A DNA stretch of 64,000 nucleotides from Tetracladium setigerum (lineage: Eukaryota > Ascomycota > Leotiomycetes > Helotiales), in assembly GCA_031472005.1 (NCBI GenBank), contig PZJY01000009.1, positions 2,232,001 through 2,296,000 of the forward strand. The letters are read 5' to 3'. Below the pieces are notes generated by a model. The model was not told the DNA's origin. It saw only the letters and a program-made list of their open reading frames with translations, and made no database searches. Position 1 is the first letter of the stretch; the number at the start of each line of letters is the position of its first letter. Shown one piece after another: positions 11,631-24,131 of the stretch. The translations under genes were made by a program, and so were the position numbers.

Positions 11631-13625
11631 TCACCTCGCAAAAGTCCCATGAAATCCAAACCCCACCACACCACCCACAAATGCCCTCGCCCTCTCCTTC
11701 AAATCCCTCGCATCCAACACCAACAGATAACTCCTCCCAGCCGGCCCGTCCAAGACCACGCTTAACAACACCCCATCATCCTCCGCCTCTCCATCAGGAT
11801 CAGGCACAAACACCGGCTCACCAGCCGTATGCCCATGCGTCTCCCACTTCCTCACAGTCTGCGTGTCACAATCAAACTTCACAATCGCTTCAAACAGCGT
11901 AGATTTACCCGAATGCACCAACCCATAGACATAGCGATGTTTTTTCGTCGTGTAAAGCGGTGAGATGGTAGGCAGTTCTGGCGCGTGATGTTTAGGACTT
12001 ATAAATCCCGAGATGGCTTTTAAGTAACTCGGGTTTTTGACGCGTGTGGATGGTGCATGTCGGGAAGTGGGAATGGAAGGCAAAGTAAAGCGACGGAGAT
12101 TGCCCATGCAATTTTGTAGTTTGGCGGATTCTTCGGCTCGCGGGGAGCAGGAGAGGAGGTTGTCGATGTAGAGACGCTTGATTACGTCGAGGTCGGTGTA
12201 GGCTACTAAGTCGGCGACGATGGAGACGCCTTTGCCGTCTGCGGAGGGTGTTTCGTAGGCGTTGACTGTGTGGAAGCAGAAGAAGGGATCGGAGTCGTAG
12301 ATGGCTACGAGGCCTTGGCCTTGAGCGGGTGGAGAGGAGGAGGGTGGTGGTGTTTTGGATATGATGTACCATTTGCAGCGGCGGGTGGTGTCGTAGGGAG
12401 CGAGTGAGTCGACGATGTTTTTGTTCCAGATTATGGTGGCGCCGCCGCAGATGTATGCGGAGTTCCAGACTGTAAGGGGGTTGTAATTAATATATTTTTC
12501 TTTTCTTTTTCTTGCTTCTCTTTTGAGATGGATGGATTTTAGGATAGATGAGAGAGATGAATTGGGCTAGACATACCACAGAGAATGACATAGTTCTCGG
12601 TTATGAAAGAGGAGTGGATGTAGGCTGCGTCTGAGGAGAAGGTCGCAAGAATCGAAGTCTTCGCTGTAGAAGCCGAGACGTGGAAGACTCTATACAGACC
12701 CTTTCCACCTACGAAATCCATGTTGTAGTTATATATATCTCCCGTGACAGGATCGACTTCTGCATGTGTGGCGCTAATGGGACCTTTCAATGCTGGATGC
12801 AGTGTCTTTTGATATGCGAATCCAATGGGTTCGAGGGTCTCCGGATCAAGCATTTGGAACATATCATTATCTGTTTTGTTGCAGAGAGTTTGGATGACGC
12901 CTTTCTCATGAGCTTTGGTTGTTTTCATTCCCGTTCCCGAAAGGCCTGGAAAGTTGACGGATAGTGTGACCGAGACACTGATGTCCTCTGCTTTCTTGGC
13001 GAGACGTCTGGGTCTGAACAAGCTGGAGAACTTTTGGAATACCGACATGCATGGATCGTATTTGGCACCAAAGGTAAAGCCATCTCGTTTTCCGGTTTCT
13101 TTGATGTTGGCGATGAGACCGTCCGAGGTGGATCGCGAGTTATAGGTTACCCGCACCGCATCACCTTCTTTTTCTGGAGGATGCAGCTGGAAGCGATGGA
13201 CCTGAGACAGGTTATCGAACCAGTGATTGACTCGATATGTGGTGCCGAGATCAGTCTTGACATCGCGAACGCCTAGTCCGGTTCTAAACAGCGTGCCAGT
13301 GGCGTATAATGGAATCGTGCCTTCGACTTTCAAGTCCACTGGTACTCTCTCCTCGTAAGAAACGTCAAACTGGCAATTGGAAATGCCTTTGTTAGCAAGT
13401 CAGTTCATTGCGAATTGGAGTTGGCGGTATGCGACTCACGCCTTGTGATGTCGGCCAATCATTGTAGTGGGTAACAGCCTTCTCGCTTGAAGAAGCCATT
13501 TCGGGACTCGGGTGTTCGGTGTCGAGATTGTGTAATTTTGTCGACGTTGAGGCAGCAAGATGAATGTTATCGATGACTTCGTGATTCGTTCGTGTAAGGT
13601 CGTTGGTTTGATCTTGGGTCAGCAT
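11631..13625 (-). CDS. Carotenoid cleavage oxygenase (RPE65 family)
   Basis: Three exons on the minus strand (13625-13440, 13369-12577, 12469-11631) with GT-AG introns give 605 residues. The enzyme is a non-haem Fe(II) dioxygenase that splits a polyene double bond of a carotenoid or apocarotenoid to aldehydes. The four iron-binding histidines of the family are in place in order: ISATHAEVDP, AAYIHSSFITENYVIL, FFCFHTVNAYE and the C-terminal GFGFHGTF. The N-terminal VEGTIPLYATGTLFRTGLG also matches the family opening. The first 60 residues before the conserved domain are variable, and the second Met (MASSSEKAVTHYNDW, at 13499) is an alternative start. Fungal relatives include retinal-forming and torulene-cleaving enzymes; sequence alone does not tell which. 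No phytoene synthase or opsin gene is in the window, so it is not part of a local carotenoid cluster. Confidence 0.9.
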
Positions 13626-16305
13626 GATGGGTGTATAGTAGTTACAGTGTAGGGCCAGGCAGGGCGAATGTGTAAGAAGGTGATGATGCCCTTCCTTATA
13701 TCAAAATCCCAAGACGGGATGAGCGGAGCTGGCCAAGAAAAGAAGCGAGCTCTTGATCAAGCAACAGGACGCCACTGGGTATGACCTAGAAGCCTCTTCC
13801 GAATTGTAACAGCTCTGTCGTACCGAGAAAAGAGATATATCATTGTTCTTTGGAACAAGCACGACGAAGTTACGACGCCCATGCGTTTTTATGATCGTAG
13901 CTGCTATCTCCGAACTTAGAGATCGAAACTCTCAACATCCTATTTACTCACTCACTGTCCCATTCTTTGAACGTCAAGCCCAAAGGCGGGAGCTACGCTA
14001 CCCCGATGCGGTATGATCCAGCCGTGTGTTTAAGGCTTTAAGCCCTGTACGGCGGTATTAAGCGAGCGAGAAGCATAACAAAACACATAGGGCACCAATG
14101 GCTGGCGCGCATCATCCGAATCTACGTACCGGTAACCGAATCGAGCACTTCGACGTTTGCGGTCGGGGGATTCTTCTTCAACTTCTTCGCCTCTTCCTCT
14201 ACTCTACTCTTACCTGTTTCATGTTTGCGCATTGCGTATGAAGTACTCTGTACTGCGTAGAGAATGCTAGATGGAGAAGGAGGGAAGAAATAAGATTAAA
14301 ACCTGTTGTTGGGAGGTCTCGGAGCCAGTTCCTCTTGCGGTAAGCGTTCCGCACACTCGGTTCTGTGCTTCTGTGCAGCAGATCCCCCTTTCTCGGGTGA
14401 AAACAGGCGAGCCATCACGGACCCACCCGATCCACGTGTATGGACTCGGAGACTAGAATATAATCTCATTATCCGTAATCTCGCATCTGTCATTTACTCG
14501 TCATCGAAAACTTTACATCCGTGTTGCACATGTAAGATTTAATTTAATGCTTTGTGCTGAGATTAAATGGCCAGAAAGGGTTCATGTGGCGTGGGGTTTG
14601 TTGGGGCATTGTGGCCGGTTTTGGATTGCTGGGTAACAAAAAGAGTAAGCCTACTGCCGAATCGAGCTTCATATCGAATTGACGAAGGTTGTCGTTGGAC
14701 AAACGCAAGAAAATATCCATGAATACTGTGCTCAGCTCAGCTGACGGTGTTACAACCCAACCAAACTCCCTTGACGTGGCCGAAAAGAGATTTAAATTCT
14801 CGCACAACATTGAACAATTTTCTTGACATGAGATTTGCAGGAATGGAAAATGCGTCGAGGTAACCTGTTAAAGAAGATGATCATACTGGAAGTCCGAGTC
14901 TGATTGGGTTAAATAAATCATTTTACGGCACATGCGACGCCCTCAGGTGGAAGAGGGCCCTTGTTCACATCTTTCCCGTCGGAATTATATTCCGATGGAC
15001 ACTTTCGGTAATAAATCCACCTATAGACACCGAATAGTGAGATTGATGTAGGAATTACTCGTGGTTGGTTGGTAGGTATGCTCTGCGATCCTTCAAACCC
15101 GAGTCTAATCCAACGCATGAACGCAGGAGAAAACAACTTTTATTGCAAACCCAAATGCATTTGATAAATTTAAGATCATAGTATAGTTGGCTTCGATTGC
15201 GGTGAGCAGTTTAAACGCCCACTACCAGAACAAACCGTGTGGGCTGGCCTAGCTTCATTACATCAACTACGCAAAGAGATGAGAACAGACATGTCTAAAG
15301 TGTCACAGCTAGAAGAGAATTCTTTTAGGACATCTGTGTACAACATAGCGATCAGTATTCAACATACATTACTTCGTAGCTCTATACGCCAACCCCAACT
15401 AGAGCCCAAAATTGATCTGGGCATAACTATAGTAAAGTAAATCAACCGCCCTGATCGAGGTGTCATCGAGTATACACTGTGCCTAAGCATGATTCACCAC
15501 CATTTTAAGGAAGCATTTCTGGTACCTCCCCAATATATCTCTTCATCCTGATAAGGGTTCCCATACTCATAAAACTCCCCGAACCGTTCTGACGAGTATT
15601 CGCCGAGATATGGAGGAGGAGACGCCACCATCTGTTCGTCTTCTTGGTCCTTCTTAGATCTGCTACGCTGAATTGATCGCCTAAAGAAGTAATAGCCTGG
15701 TATACGCCTCACGGTTCTGGAAAGTCGCATGCTGATGTGGATACAGAAGATGTCTGGGAGCTTGGCGTCGAAGATGTCAAGCAGGTCCCACAGACGCTCA
15801 GATACGAGATCAGAGAAATGGTGCTGAAGTATGTGATGAAGCAGTATTTTTCTGAATATGGTCGATGGCGAGAGAGAGAGTGTGTAATCAACTGGTACTG
15901 CTCGCTGACAACATGCCAGACTCATGCTTCTGCATTCTGTTTCTTCGCATATCCAATTTCACTCTTTCTAAAAACCCAAGTTCTGCGATCGCCTAGAAAT
16001 TGTAAATCAAATAAAGAATAATTATAATGAACGTGGCAGAACCCTATCTAGCATTTGACTCAACCCTCCAAATCATTCCTGTTGACTGTTGTGAATATTA
16101 CCATGGTTCGCATTTAATCCCATGAGAACACAATACTATTTACGGCGGGCGAGACGGGACTACGAAGTATTGAAGATTAAGAAATAAAGAAACAACATTT
16201 CATAGAACAGATTGAACTCAACTCCATAACATAAACAAGACGATATTTTCAACACCCCAAACTCAGCACGTTTGGATAACGTCTACCGATATCCAAGATT
16301 CCTTC
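13626..16305. other. Intergenic region, 2.7 kb
   Basis: Bases 13626-14250 form the promoter side of the minus-strand carotenoid oxygenase gene. Beyond that the sequence has only short, mutually overlapping open frames. A frame of about 140 codons on the minus strand at 15494-15925 lacks a clear ATG start and recognisable motifs. A lone copy of TGGCCAGAAAGGG at 14569-14581 matches the repeat at the transposon relic near 280-320. Confidence 0.45.
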
Positions 16306-17676
16306 TCAGAGGCTCGGAGCTGAGATAACTGCGGAGGCCAATGAGCATGAAAGACATTCCATGAAAGTCATGCTTGTATGGATACGATGAGGACCACGTT
16401 GCCCCTGAGCCCAACCCAGTCTCGCCAACTGCGCATCCTTCAATACACAATCTCCAGCTTTGACGAGGGCATCGACAAGACCCGTTGCCTCAGAAGAGCT
16501 GATATCATGATCCTTGATAAGATGCTTCTTCAGGGTGTAGGGAACAAACTCCGAAGCCCGGACCTGCCCGCAGATTCCCAGCTCGCAATTGTAATCCCCA
16601 TGAATAGCCTCAAAATGCTCATCCAAAAGTGCTGCAAGTTCAGCCTCGCCCGTATTGCTCGTCTCACAATGGGGCAATGGGCACCCAGCTTGAAGTGTCT
16701 TGTGAGCCGCCTGGGTCCGGGTATGAGACAGTAGCTGTTCTTCTGTTCTGAAGCCGTGTCCTGGGCCACGGCGGCAGCCTTGGACGAGGCATTCAAAGTT
16801 GCCATGCCAATTTCGAAGATGTTCCCTGAGTTTGTCCCGGCGGGCAAAGCCTTTAATAGGCTTAGGGCAGGAAGCACGGGGACATTCGTATAGCTCAGAT
16901 CCGGGAGCATGCTTGCTTCTGTGATGTCGCAGCAAGTCACCAGGCTTGCCGAAAGGTCTTTTGTGGGAGCAGCTGGGTTCAGCACAAATCAGAGGCTCAA
17001 TGTGGATGTTCTGAAGATGTTCCTCGAGACGTTTTTGTGTTGCAAAAGAGCCCTTCTTAGATTCGCAATCGGGCCACTTGCAGCCTGGCCAGGCGGCCTG
17101 CACAGCTGCAATATGGGCTCTTTCCACGTGATCTTGAATAGCTTGAAGTCCTTTGAAGGCATCGATTGAAGCGCATGTTGGCCAGACGCAACGGTAGTAT
17201 TGATGTCCTGAGATGTAAGCGCTTTTGAAATGCGGTATGACGCTTGCTACGGACTGTGGAAAACCGCTGGGCGTCGGAAGACCGTTTGGGCGATTGGGCA
17301 TAGAATGGAGTGTTGACACGAAGGTTTCTACCATTTCTGTGCCATTATTGGATTGTTCAAAGAGGTCTGAATTGACTTCTAGAGGTTCGGGATATGCGCA
17401 ATGGGCCTTCGCTGCCCAAAGGTCATTCAAGGCTCCAGGGTGCGTCGATGCTCCGGGGGTTGAAGAGTAGAAAGATTGGCCAGGCATATGAGGCTGACCA
17501 TTGTGATACTGAAGATCCGCAGGGATTAGCATGCTACAAAAAAGAGGGCGTTAGCATTTCGGGTTCAAAAAAAAAACTCACTCGATCGGCGATGGGATGT
17601 TGCTGATATCCAGATCGGTGAGAGAACTGGTGGGGAATTGCCAATTGCCGAGCCAATCCAGGTGTGTGAATTCCAT
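16306..17676 (-). CDS. C2H2 zinc-finger protein, probable transcription factor
   Basis: Two exons (17676-17582, 17533-16306) with a 48-nt GT-AG intron give 440 residues. The N-terminal ~130 residues are low in structure and probably regulatory. Residues about 145-370 hold a row of irregular C2H2 fingers with long C-x-C spacings: CVWPTC...H-x5-H, CKWPDC...HLQNIH, CAEPSC...HHRSKH, CPRASC...HLRNWH, CLVQGC...H, CPLPHC...HFEAIH and CELGIC...HLIKDH. Finger linkers do not match the TGEKP consensus. The fungal family with such degenerate fingers is usually nuclear and uncharacterised. The short first exon (MEFTHLDWLGNWQFP) is supported by precise phase-2 splicing. Targets unknown; the nearest genes are over 1 kb away on both sides. 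Confidence 0.8.
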
Positions 17677-18938
17677 GTTGTAGGAATCGGGGCGTGCGAG
17701 GGCGTGAGAGGGCGTCAGAGTGGCACCCAAAGTTGCGAGTTAGATGACGCGGAAGCTGGACGGGCGATGGAAAAAGACGTTTCCTTTGAGAAATCGGACG
17801 TGGGAATTGGGCTTCCTATATAGATTTCGGTGACAAACGCAGCACTGGTCACTTGCTGCAACCCGCCATAAGCCTCTGGTCCCGAAAGCCTAATCCTAGA
17901 AAAACATGCGGAACAATGCAATTTAATATGAGAAAAGTCGGTCTACTGTTTTAAGTGCTCTTGGAAATACTCTATAGAGTTTGGAGAGTAATCCCGAGCT
18001 GTCAAAATTGTTACGAGGAGGGATATCTCCCATGTATATAACAAAGTTACATTCACCTTTCGAAGTAGGGCTAGGGGTGTGTAGTAATGGCGAAGTCCAG
18101 AGTTATATTGTCAACTGTAGATTGAGTGAGGCTGGTGAAACGGCAGTCAGATGAATGGTGACAAGAGCTTCGGATGGGTTAAGATACCTCACAGTCCAGG
18201 AGGTAGGCTCACGCAGCGGTGCACCGCCACAACTGTCGGCAAATGGGCCTCGCTAAGATCAATTACTGTAACTAAAGAATCTCGCGACGCACAATTCACT
18301 GATTACTGTATACGAATATCTAATAAGGTAGATTGTATAATATTTCAATTTTAATTTCAATAATTAGAGATTCGCTAAAGGGAGCGCCAATCAACAATGC
18401 GATTAGACCAGGCGAACAATGTTCAATCTTTCCGTTTAGTGACAGCTTTCTCACCAATCAAGTTTAATGATCTAGATTGTTAGAAAAAAGCTGAGATATG
18501 GAGATTGGCATAAAGTATAATCACAAGTAGTATTTGTGGTGGGCTTGAGGAAAAGGAAAAGAGTTGAGATTTTGTATTGCATTTTCTATCTCTTTCTCCT
18601 ATCTACCCCACCTGAGAGATTCGAAAGAAAAGACAGGTTCTGTTTCAAGAACAAGTAGATGCTCCTGGTTTTCCTGTATTCCGATCTCGCCTTCCTGCTC
18701 GGTAGAAGGAAGGGAGAAAACAAACAGACTCCCGGGAAAGGAAAGTCGTTTGAAAGATGCAGCCAAACTTAAACTCAGAAAGCCGTCGTTGCAATGAATG
18801 AATAATCAGTGAAAAAGGAGATATGTGAAATTGTGAAAATCCAGCGATGAGAGCAGGTTGAGAAGAAACTGATCAGAAGTCGAGAAGTCACTTCGTCCGT
18901 TATTCGCCCACTCCCAAGCTAGAATCACACGCGTCCAT
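17677..18938. other. Intergenic region, 1.3 kb
   Basis: No coding frame with splice continuity or motif is visible. The first several hundred bases are the presumed promoter of the minus-strand zinc-finger gene. Confidence 0.45.
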
Positions 18939-19501
18939 CTAACATCTTCCAGGCTCAGCGACCAATCTACAATCCATCAAGCCGTCAGTAAAATAAGCCA
19001 AATACCCAAACAAACCCAAATCAAACCAAGCCCACCCCTCTTCTCCCCAAAAATAAGAGAATCACTCACGTAAATCTCCAATCATACGTCGGAAAGTCCT
19101 CAATCGTAGCCACGGCACCATTCGGACAACCAATATCAAGGATAAACCTCAACATCATCTCACCACCATGCTTATCATTGTAAACGGCCCGATCGGCGTA
19201 GTTGGCGGCTTTGATGATAATCTTGGTGTTGTCGATTGTGCTGTAGCAGGATGATCGCGAGGTGTGGGGACTGTAGGTGCCGCTGAGGACTGCTGAGAGG
19301 AGGAGGAGTTTGGGCGAGAGAATGGTGCGGATGGCGGGGGTGTTGTTTCTGTTTATGTTTATGGGGGGTTAGGTTAGTCTTTGAGGGTTTGAAGGGATTG
19401 GATGGAGGAGGTGAAAGGGGGTGTGAGTGAGAGGGTACAGATGGATGGATGGATGGAATTTGATGGCGGACGTACGGCAGAACGCGAATTTGTTCTTCCA
19501 T
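18939..19501 (-). CDS. Small protein of unknown function, three exons
   Basis: Exons 19501-19476, 19348-19070 and 18966-18939 join in frame over two consensus GT-AG introns; the first intron has a CTAAC branch-like motif. The product is 110 residues. The N-terminal third contains a hydrophobic run (ILSPKLLLLSAVLSGTYS), and the middle carries NTKIIIKAANYADRAVYNDK and FILDIGCPNGAVATIEDFP. The C-terminus is TLVAEPGRC. I do not recognise the family. The start is uncertain. Phase also allows an upstream exon at about 19947-19827 (MSTTTITVIITTFLITLP) joined by a ~320-nt intron to the codon before this ATG, which would add a signal-like N-terminus. A second hydrophobic start (MTMNFLIFLLCFLVFM) lies just upstream in another frame. 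Confidence 0.45.
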
Positions 19502-22333
19502 GCCTAGATGGGTGTCATGAATACCAAGAAGCAAAGGAGGAAGATGAGGAAATTCATTGTCATGATGGATGAAGATTTCTTGTATGTATTATGGGGTTTG
19601 TTTGTTGTGTTTATATGTTAAGTGAAGGATAGGAGAGAGATCGGTCTAATTTGAAGCTATTAGCTGATAAGTATTTAAATGTTATTGTAGCTAACTCCCT
19701 TTAGACAAAGTTGAAATCATGGGCTGGTTTTATCTGGATGAGTAAACAGAGCGTGATATGGGGAAGTTGCGGGGATTCTCGCCTTGCGGAGATATAATTG
19801 CAGAGACACGAAAAGGCAGGACTCACTGGAGGCCTTGTGCCGAACGACGACGACTTTGGGAATTTTGATGATGACGAAAGTCGAGATGTTGGTCGGGAGT
19901 GTTATAAGGAAGGTTGTTATTATTACTGTTATTGTTGTTGTTGACATACGTGTGGCTTAGTGTGAAAAAGACGCCAGTGTCCGTTTAAGGAAAGTGAATA
20001 ATGAGATTAAGTCGAAACCTCTTTCTGAGGTGAACAATCAAGAGAAGTAAACTTGCTGTTGTGAGCCTGAAATTATTTTAAAGAAAGAATTCTATATTCT
20101 ATATCCTTCTCTTGTATTGCAGTTCACTTGAAAACATCTCCCGTTCTTGCCCAATTAGAACCCTAAAACCACAAAGTACACTTCAATAGGTTACTTACAA
20201 TCACTTGCTTCTTTAACCATTTCTAATAAACATCTTAATTCACATATTTCCAAGCCAAGTATCCTCACTCCCCATCCAACAACCCCTCCAAAAAAAATAC
20301 CCCCATCAGCCCATCCCACCCAATTAAAAACTCAAAGAGAATCAAAACCCAGATCTTTCCTCCCTTATATTAAACGAACTGTGTTGTGAAAGAGTTATTT
20401 GTTGTAAACAAAAACTCGGAAGCTTCCTCTAATTTTTGAAATTTGGGATTTAACGCCTTCAAACTTCCTCCTTGCCAACAAAACATCCACAACGTCGAAA
20501 CAGAGAATGCAGAGGTATGATTAGTTTTCAACAGCTTGGAAGGAAGTATTTTGAACTGTTTGATAGATAGATCTTCTCAAACAGACCCGGATTCGTAGAA
20601 AATTTAAATCAGGTAAAAATGAACAGACTCAATAATGGTAGTAGGGTGGTGAAAGCGAAAAGGAGATTGAACTAAACGTTGTACTATACACATATGATAA
20701 CTAAACAAGGCCGAACAGTAAGTACACTATCATAATAAACATGAAACCGGTGTGTTTTTCAGCAGTATAATAATTACCCACCAAAACGAAATCCCCTTTC
20801 TTTCTGTCTATATCTCGACTAAATTGTGTAAGGTGCTAAAGCCTGATATTTGATTATCAAATTTTGATGTGCGGGAGAAGTAGAAAAAGAAGAAGAAGAG
20901 ACAAAAATATTCATAGAAAAGAAATGAATATTTGCGTCTGTCTGTATGGGAGAGTAAGGAAGAAGAAGAAGAAGATGGAGACACAGATGAAGAATATACA
21001 TCTAGAAACCCGTGCCCCCCGTCCGTCCCTTACCGAAGATCTAGATATCTGGTGAGACGATACATAAGTCATCAACGTTTCACCTGTCTTAGAATGTATG
21101 TACAACGTATACTCTGTGTGTCTCGGCAACGTGTGCACACAATAGCTCGGCAAGCAAAATATATTAATGCTGAGTTTGTATGTGTAAATGACTTCGTTGA
21201 CCGGCTTTATTACCTTGGAATCTGACTGTAGAGAGGTCATACAATCCTTGTACACAATCGTTGTACACACAATCGTGTTGGTTGTGTACTCTCGGGAACA
21301 CATCAGCTTGGGCAAAAGCTTGAGCAAGCTTGAGTGGTTGTTCATTGAAAGCTTGAAATGTGCTGGATGATGGATACTTGCTTGAGGATTGTGTGATCTT
21401 GAGGTTGGTTGGTTCTTCATCTTTTGGTATGGTATGATACACAACTCACAAGTAAAGTTGATTGCACAAGAGGATATTGTAGCTGTAAGGAAAAGGGAAA
21501 AAAAGGAAACAGTAGAGAAGAAGGGGAGGAGAAAAAAGAAAGAAAAACTGCAGCCAAGAAAGCAAAGCTGACAATTCCTCTCTCTCGAAGATATGATGCC
21601 ATTTCACTCCCCCAAACAACGCAAAGTCAAAGTATGCAGCCAAGAAAATCAAAATCAAAAAAGGGGCAAGAAAGCCACCAACCAACCAAACAAACCACCA
21701 CCTAAGCGGCGGGTAGATACTGTACGGAGGAAAGTCTGCACGATTATTATTGCACTTTAAAAAGATGGGAAAAGATAAGAAGATGAAATGATAAAAAAAA
21801 AAACGGCAGGCCGGGCGAACAATGCATGACCAAGAGATATTCTTACGCGTTAAGCAATTTCCAAGACCTGTGCCAGGCAGGTAGGCAGGGAAGTTGTAGG
21901 CGGAGACGTTGGCAGGGTGCCGACTCACCTGAACCTCGTCTCGTTTATCTTCAACCGAGTGAAAGCGGTAGGTACCGCACCGTAACACACATACACGCAC
22001 ACGCACACATACTCGTACGCACATACACACCTAACTGACCTACCTACGGGGTACCACCAGTCATTGACTCACACGCCTGGATGGAAGATGATGATACGAT
22101 GGCGAAAAGATACTGTACTCTGTAGTGTAGTGTACTTGTCCTGTGCTGCAGGTGCCAGACAGGCGGGCAGGCATCTATTTACCTGTCTATCTGCAGTATC
22201 AATGCAGGTATGCAGCAATGAATGCAGCATCCATGTTGTCCTGTCCTGGGCAGGATAAAACGGCCGCTGGCCAGACCACTGCTGGATGACTTGGGGCGAA
22301 ATATCAAGCGAATGATTCTCCAGCGGACTTTCG

Positions 22334-22429
22334 GAGGTAGGTATGGTAGGTAGGTAGGTATCTAGGTATCTAGGTATCTCTGACGAGGAGGAGACAAACC
22401 TTTGGTTGTGTGTGTGTGTGTGTGTGTGT
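22334..22429. repeat. Microsatellites: (TAGG/TATCTAGG)n and (TG)11
   Basis: GGTAGGTATGGTAGGTAGGTAGG with following TATCTAGG copies at 22334-22378, and an uninterrupted TG run at 22407-22429, are read directly from the sequence. Confidence 0.9.
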
Positions 22430-23044
22430 TTCTCTTGACTCTTTTTTTTTCTCCACGTGGAGAGTTTGACTGGTGGTTTGGTGGTTTTGCCAAGCGTGTG
22501 AGCCGGGCGGTAGGTATATATGTGTGTTGTGTAAGATGGATGGTGGATGGTGTGTGAGTGTTGTGTGGTAGGTGGTGGGTTCTTCGGGTTGTGCGATGAT
22601 AGGGACGATGCAAAAGCCGAGTGAGGAAGAGGAAGAAGAAGAGGAGGAGCTGGGGGAGCTGCCTGGATGGAGGGAGAAGTGGTTGATGTGGTTGTACGAG
22701 TCGCGAAAGAGTGTGGTTTGTGTCGTGAAGCTTCTGCTTGCTTGCCCTTTTTCGGTACTATCCCGGAAGAGAGGAGGTATGTCTCTCTCTCGGTGAGCTG
22801 AGCAAGTTGAAGATCTTCTTCACAGCGTCGGATAGACTCCGTAGTACGGAGTATATTCTATGCGAGAGAGTGATATATTATATAAGAAAGAGAGAGGATC
22901 TAGCTGCAGAGGGAGAGGGATATTCTAGTATTTATATACCTCACATCACAGATCGCAGATCACAGATCACAGATCAAAGAAATACCGCATCATCGTCACC
23001 ATAGGTAAATTCAAGAAAGGAGCAACAATCACCAAGACCGAGGC

Positions 23045-23080
23045 GAGGGGAGGAGGGAGAGGGGGAGGGGGAGGGGGAGC
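23045..23080 (+). repeat. G-rich tract with quadruplex potential
   Basis: The plus strand reads as a series of G3-G5 runs separated by single or double bases (GGGGAGGAGGGAGAGGGGGA and more GGGGGA units). At least four G runs of three or more with 1-4 base loops meet the usual pattern for a G-quadruplex. It sits about 1.05 kb upstream of the ATG at 24132. Confidence 0.6.
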
Positions 23081-24131
23081 TCGAGCTCTCTCTTCCAAGC
23101 TCTCCATCCACATCTCTCTCCATCAAACAAAGCTGACATAGTGGATGCATGAGCTTATCTTCTCCACACAAACCTCCCCTCCTCCTCCTCCAAACGTCCC
23201 CCTCCACACTTGTCCACACAACGCTCCAGATCTCTCGGTGGCGATCCCAAAGATCTTGGCCCATCCTTAGCCTCTCTTGGCCTCTCTCGGCATACCTTGG
23301 CTATCCTTGGCGCAAAGCACAGCCTCCACAACTTCCACAACCTTCATGACAATTGGAGCACACCGAACCACTTTTCAACCTCAAAAGCTTTCATCGTATC
23401 CAATCACGGCTGAAGATCTATCACATGCAACGCTCCGATGACCAATCACGGCTTATCGTTGGAACAGAACACGATGATCTTCTTGGACAGGAAGTTCAGG
23501 GCTCGGCGTCTGGCCAGTGCGGCTGCAGGGAGGTCTGAGCTCGCGCAGTGCCGACTGGTTGTTGCCTGTGCTCGGAGTGGGGCGGGGGGGATGAAGAGCT
23601 GGTTGGATCTGCGGGGTACGTTTGGACGCTCTTTCACGTCACCCACCAGCATAAGTCTTGGCGCCGTCAATTCTTCTGGGAAGCTAGTGTTTATATGGTG
23701 ATGGTGTGTGATAGCGTGAGTTTAGTGCTGAGATTCGTGCAATGGGAGTGGGTTGCTTTTGCCTATCTGGTATGGGGTATGTCCCCATTATTTATTATTT
23801 TTAAAGGAAAGGAAGGGAGGGACAGAGTACAGTAGTCAGAAGTGCTTGGGTCCCTGTCGCACCTTGTCAGACTTCTGGGATGGGAAGGGAGGGTAGAGGA
23901 GGGGAGAGAGAGAGGAGAAGGGGGTATAAAGTAGCTTCCCCTCCATGAAAGGTGTTGTGACTCTTGATTAATTTTTTTAAGCCGAGAGATCAAAGATCAA
24001 CACTTTTTGTATTTGCATCCATCTCACACACACACACACACAAGTCAATTCATCTCACGTCTACCACTCACTCTATCTCAACACGAATACACATATCTAT
24101 CCATTCATCCATTCACTCCAGGCAAGCAACC

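Larger units (their letters stand above)
19502..24131. other. Long repeat-rich intergenic region, 4.6 kb
   Basis: No convincing gene is seen apart from the optional upstream exon noted at about 19.83-19.95 kb. The right half (20.8-24.1 kb) is full of simple sequence: purine tracts (AGAAGAAGAAG), CACACGCACACAC near 21985-22030, GTAGGTAGGTAGG near 22334-22378, a TG dinucleotide run at 22407-22429, a G-rich tract at 23045-23080 and a CA run at 24026-24042. This looks like an extended promoter and leader of the gene at 24132. Confidence 0.5.

Noticed and set aside
15494..15925. Minus-strand open frame of about 143 codons
   Set aside because: No ATG at its start, no motif, and the opposite strand is also open over much of it. 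A spliced gene could not be built.
21446..22030. 194-codon minus-strand open frame rich in Cys, Val and Phe
   Set aside because: Created by CACA/GTGT and purine repeats; composition is low complexity and no start or motif is credible.
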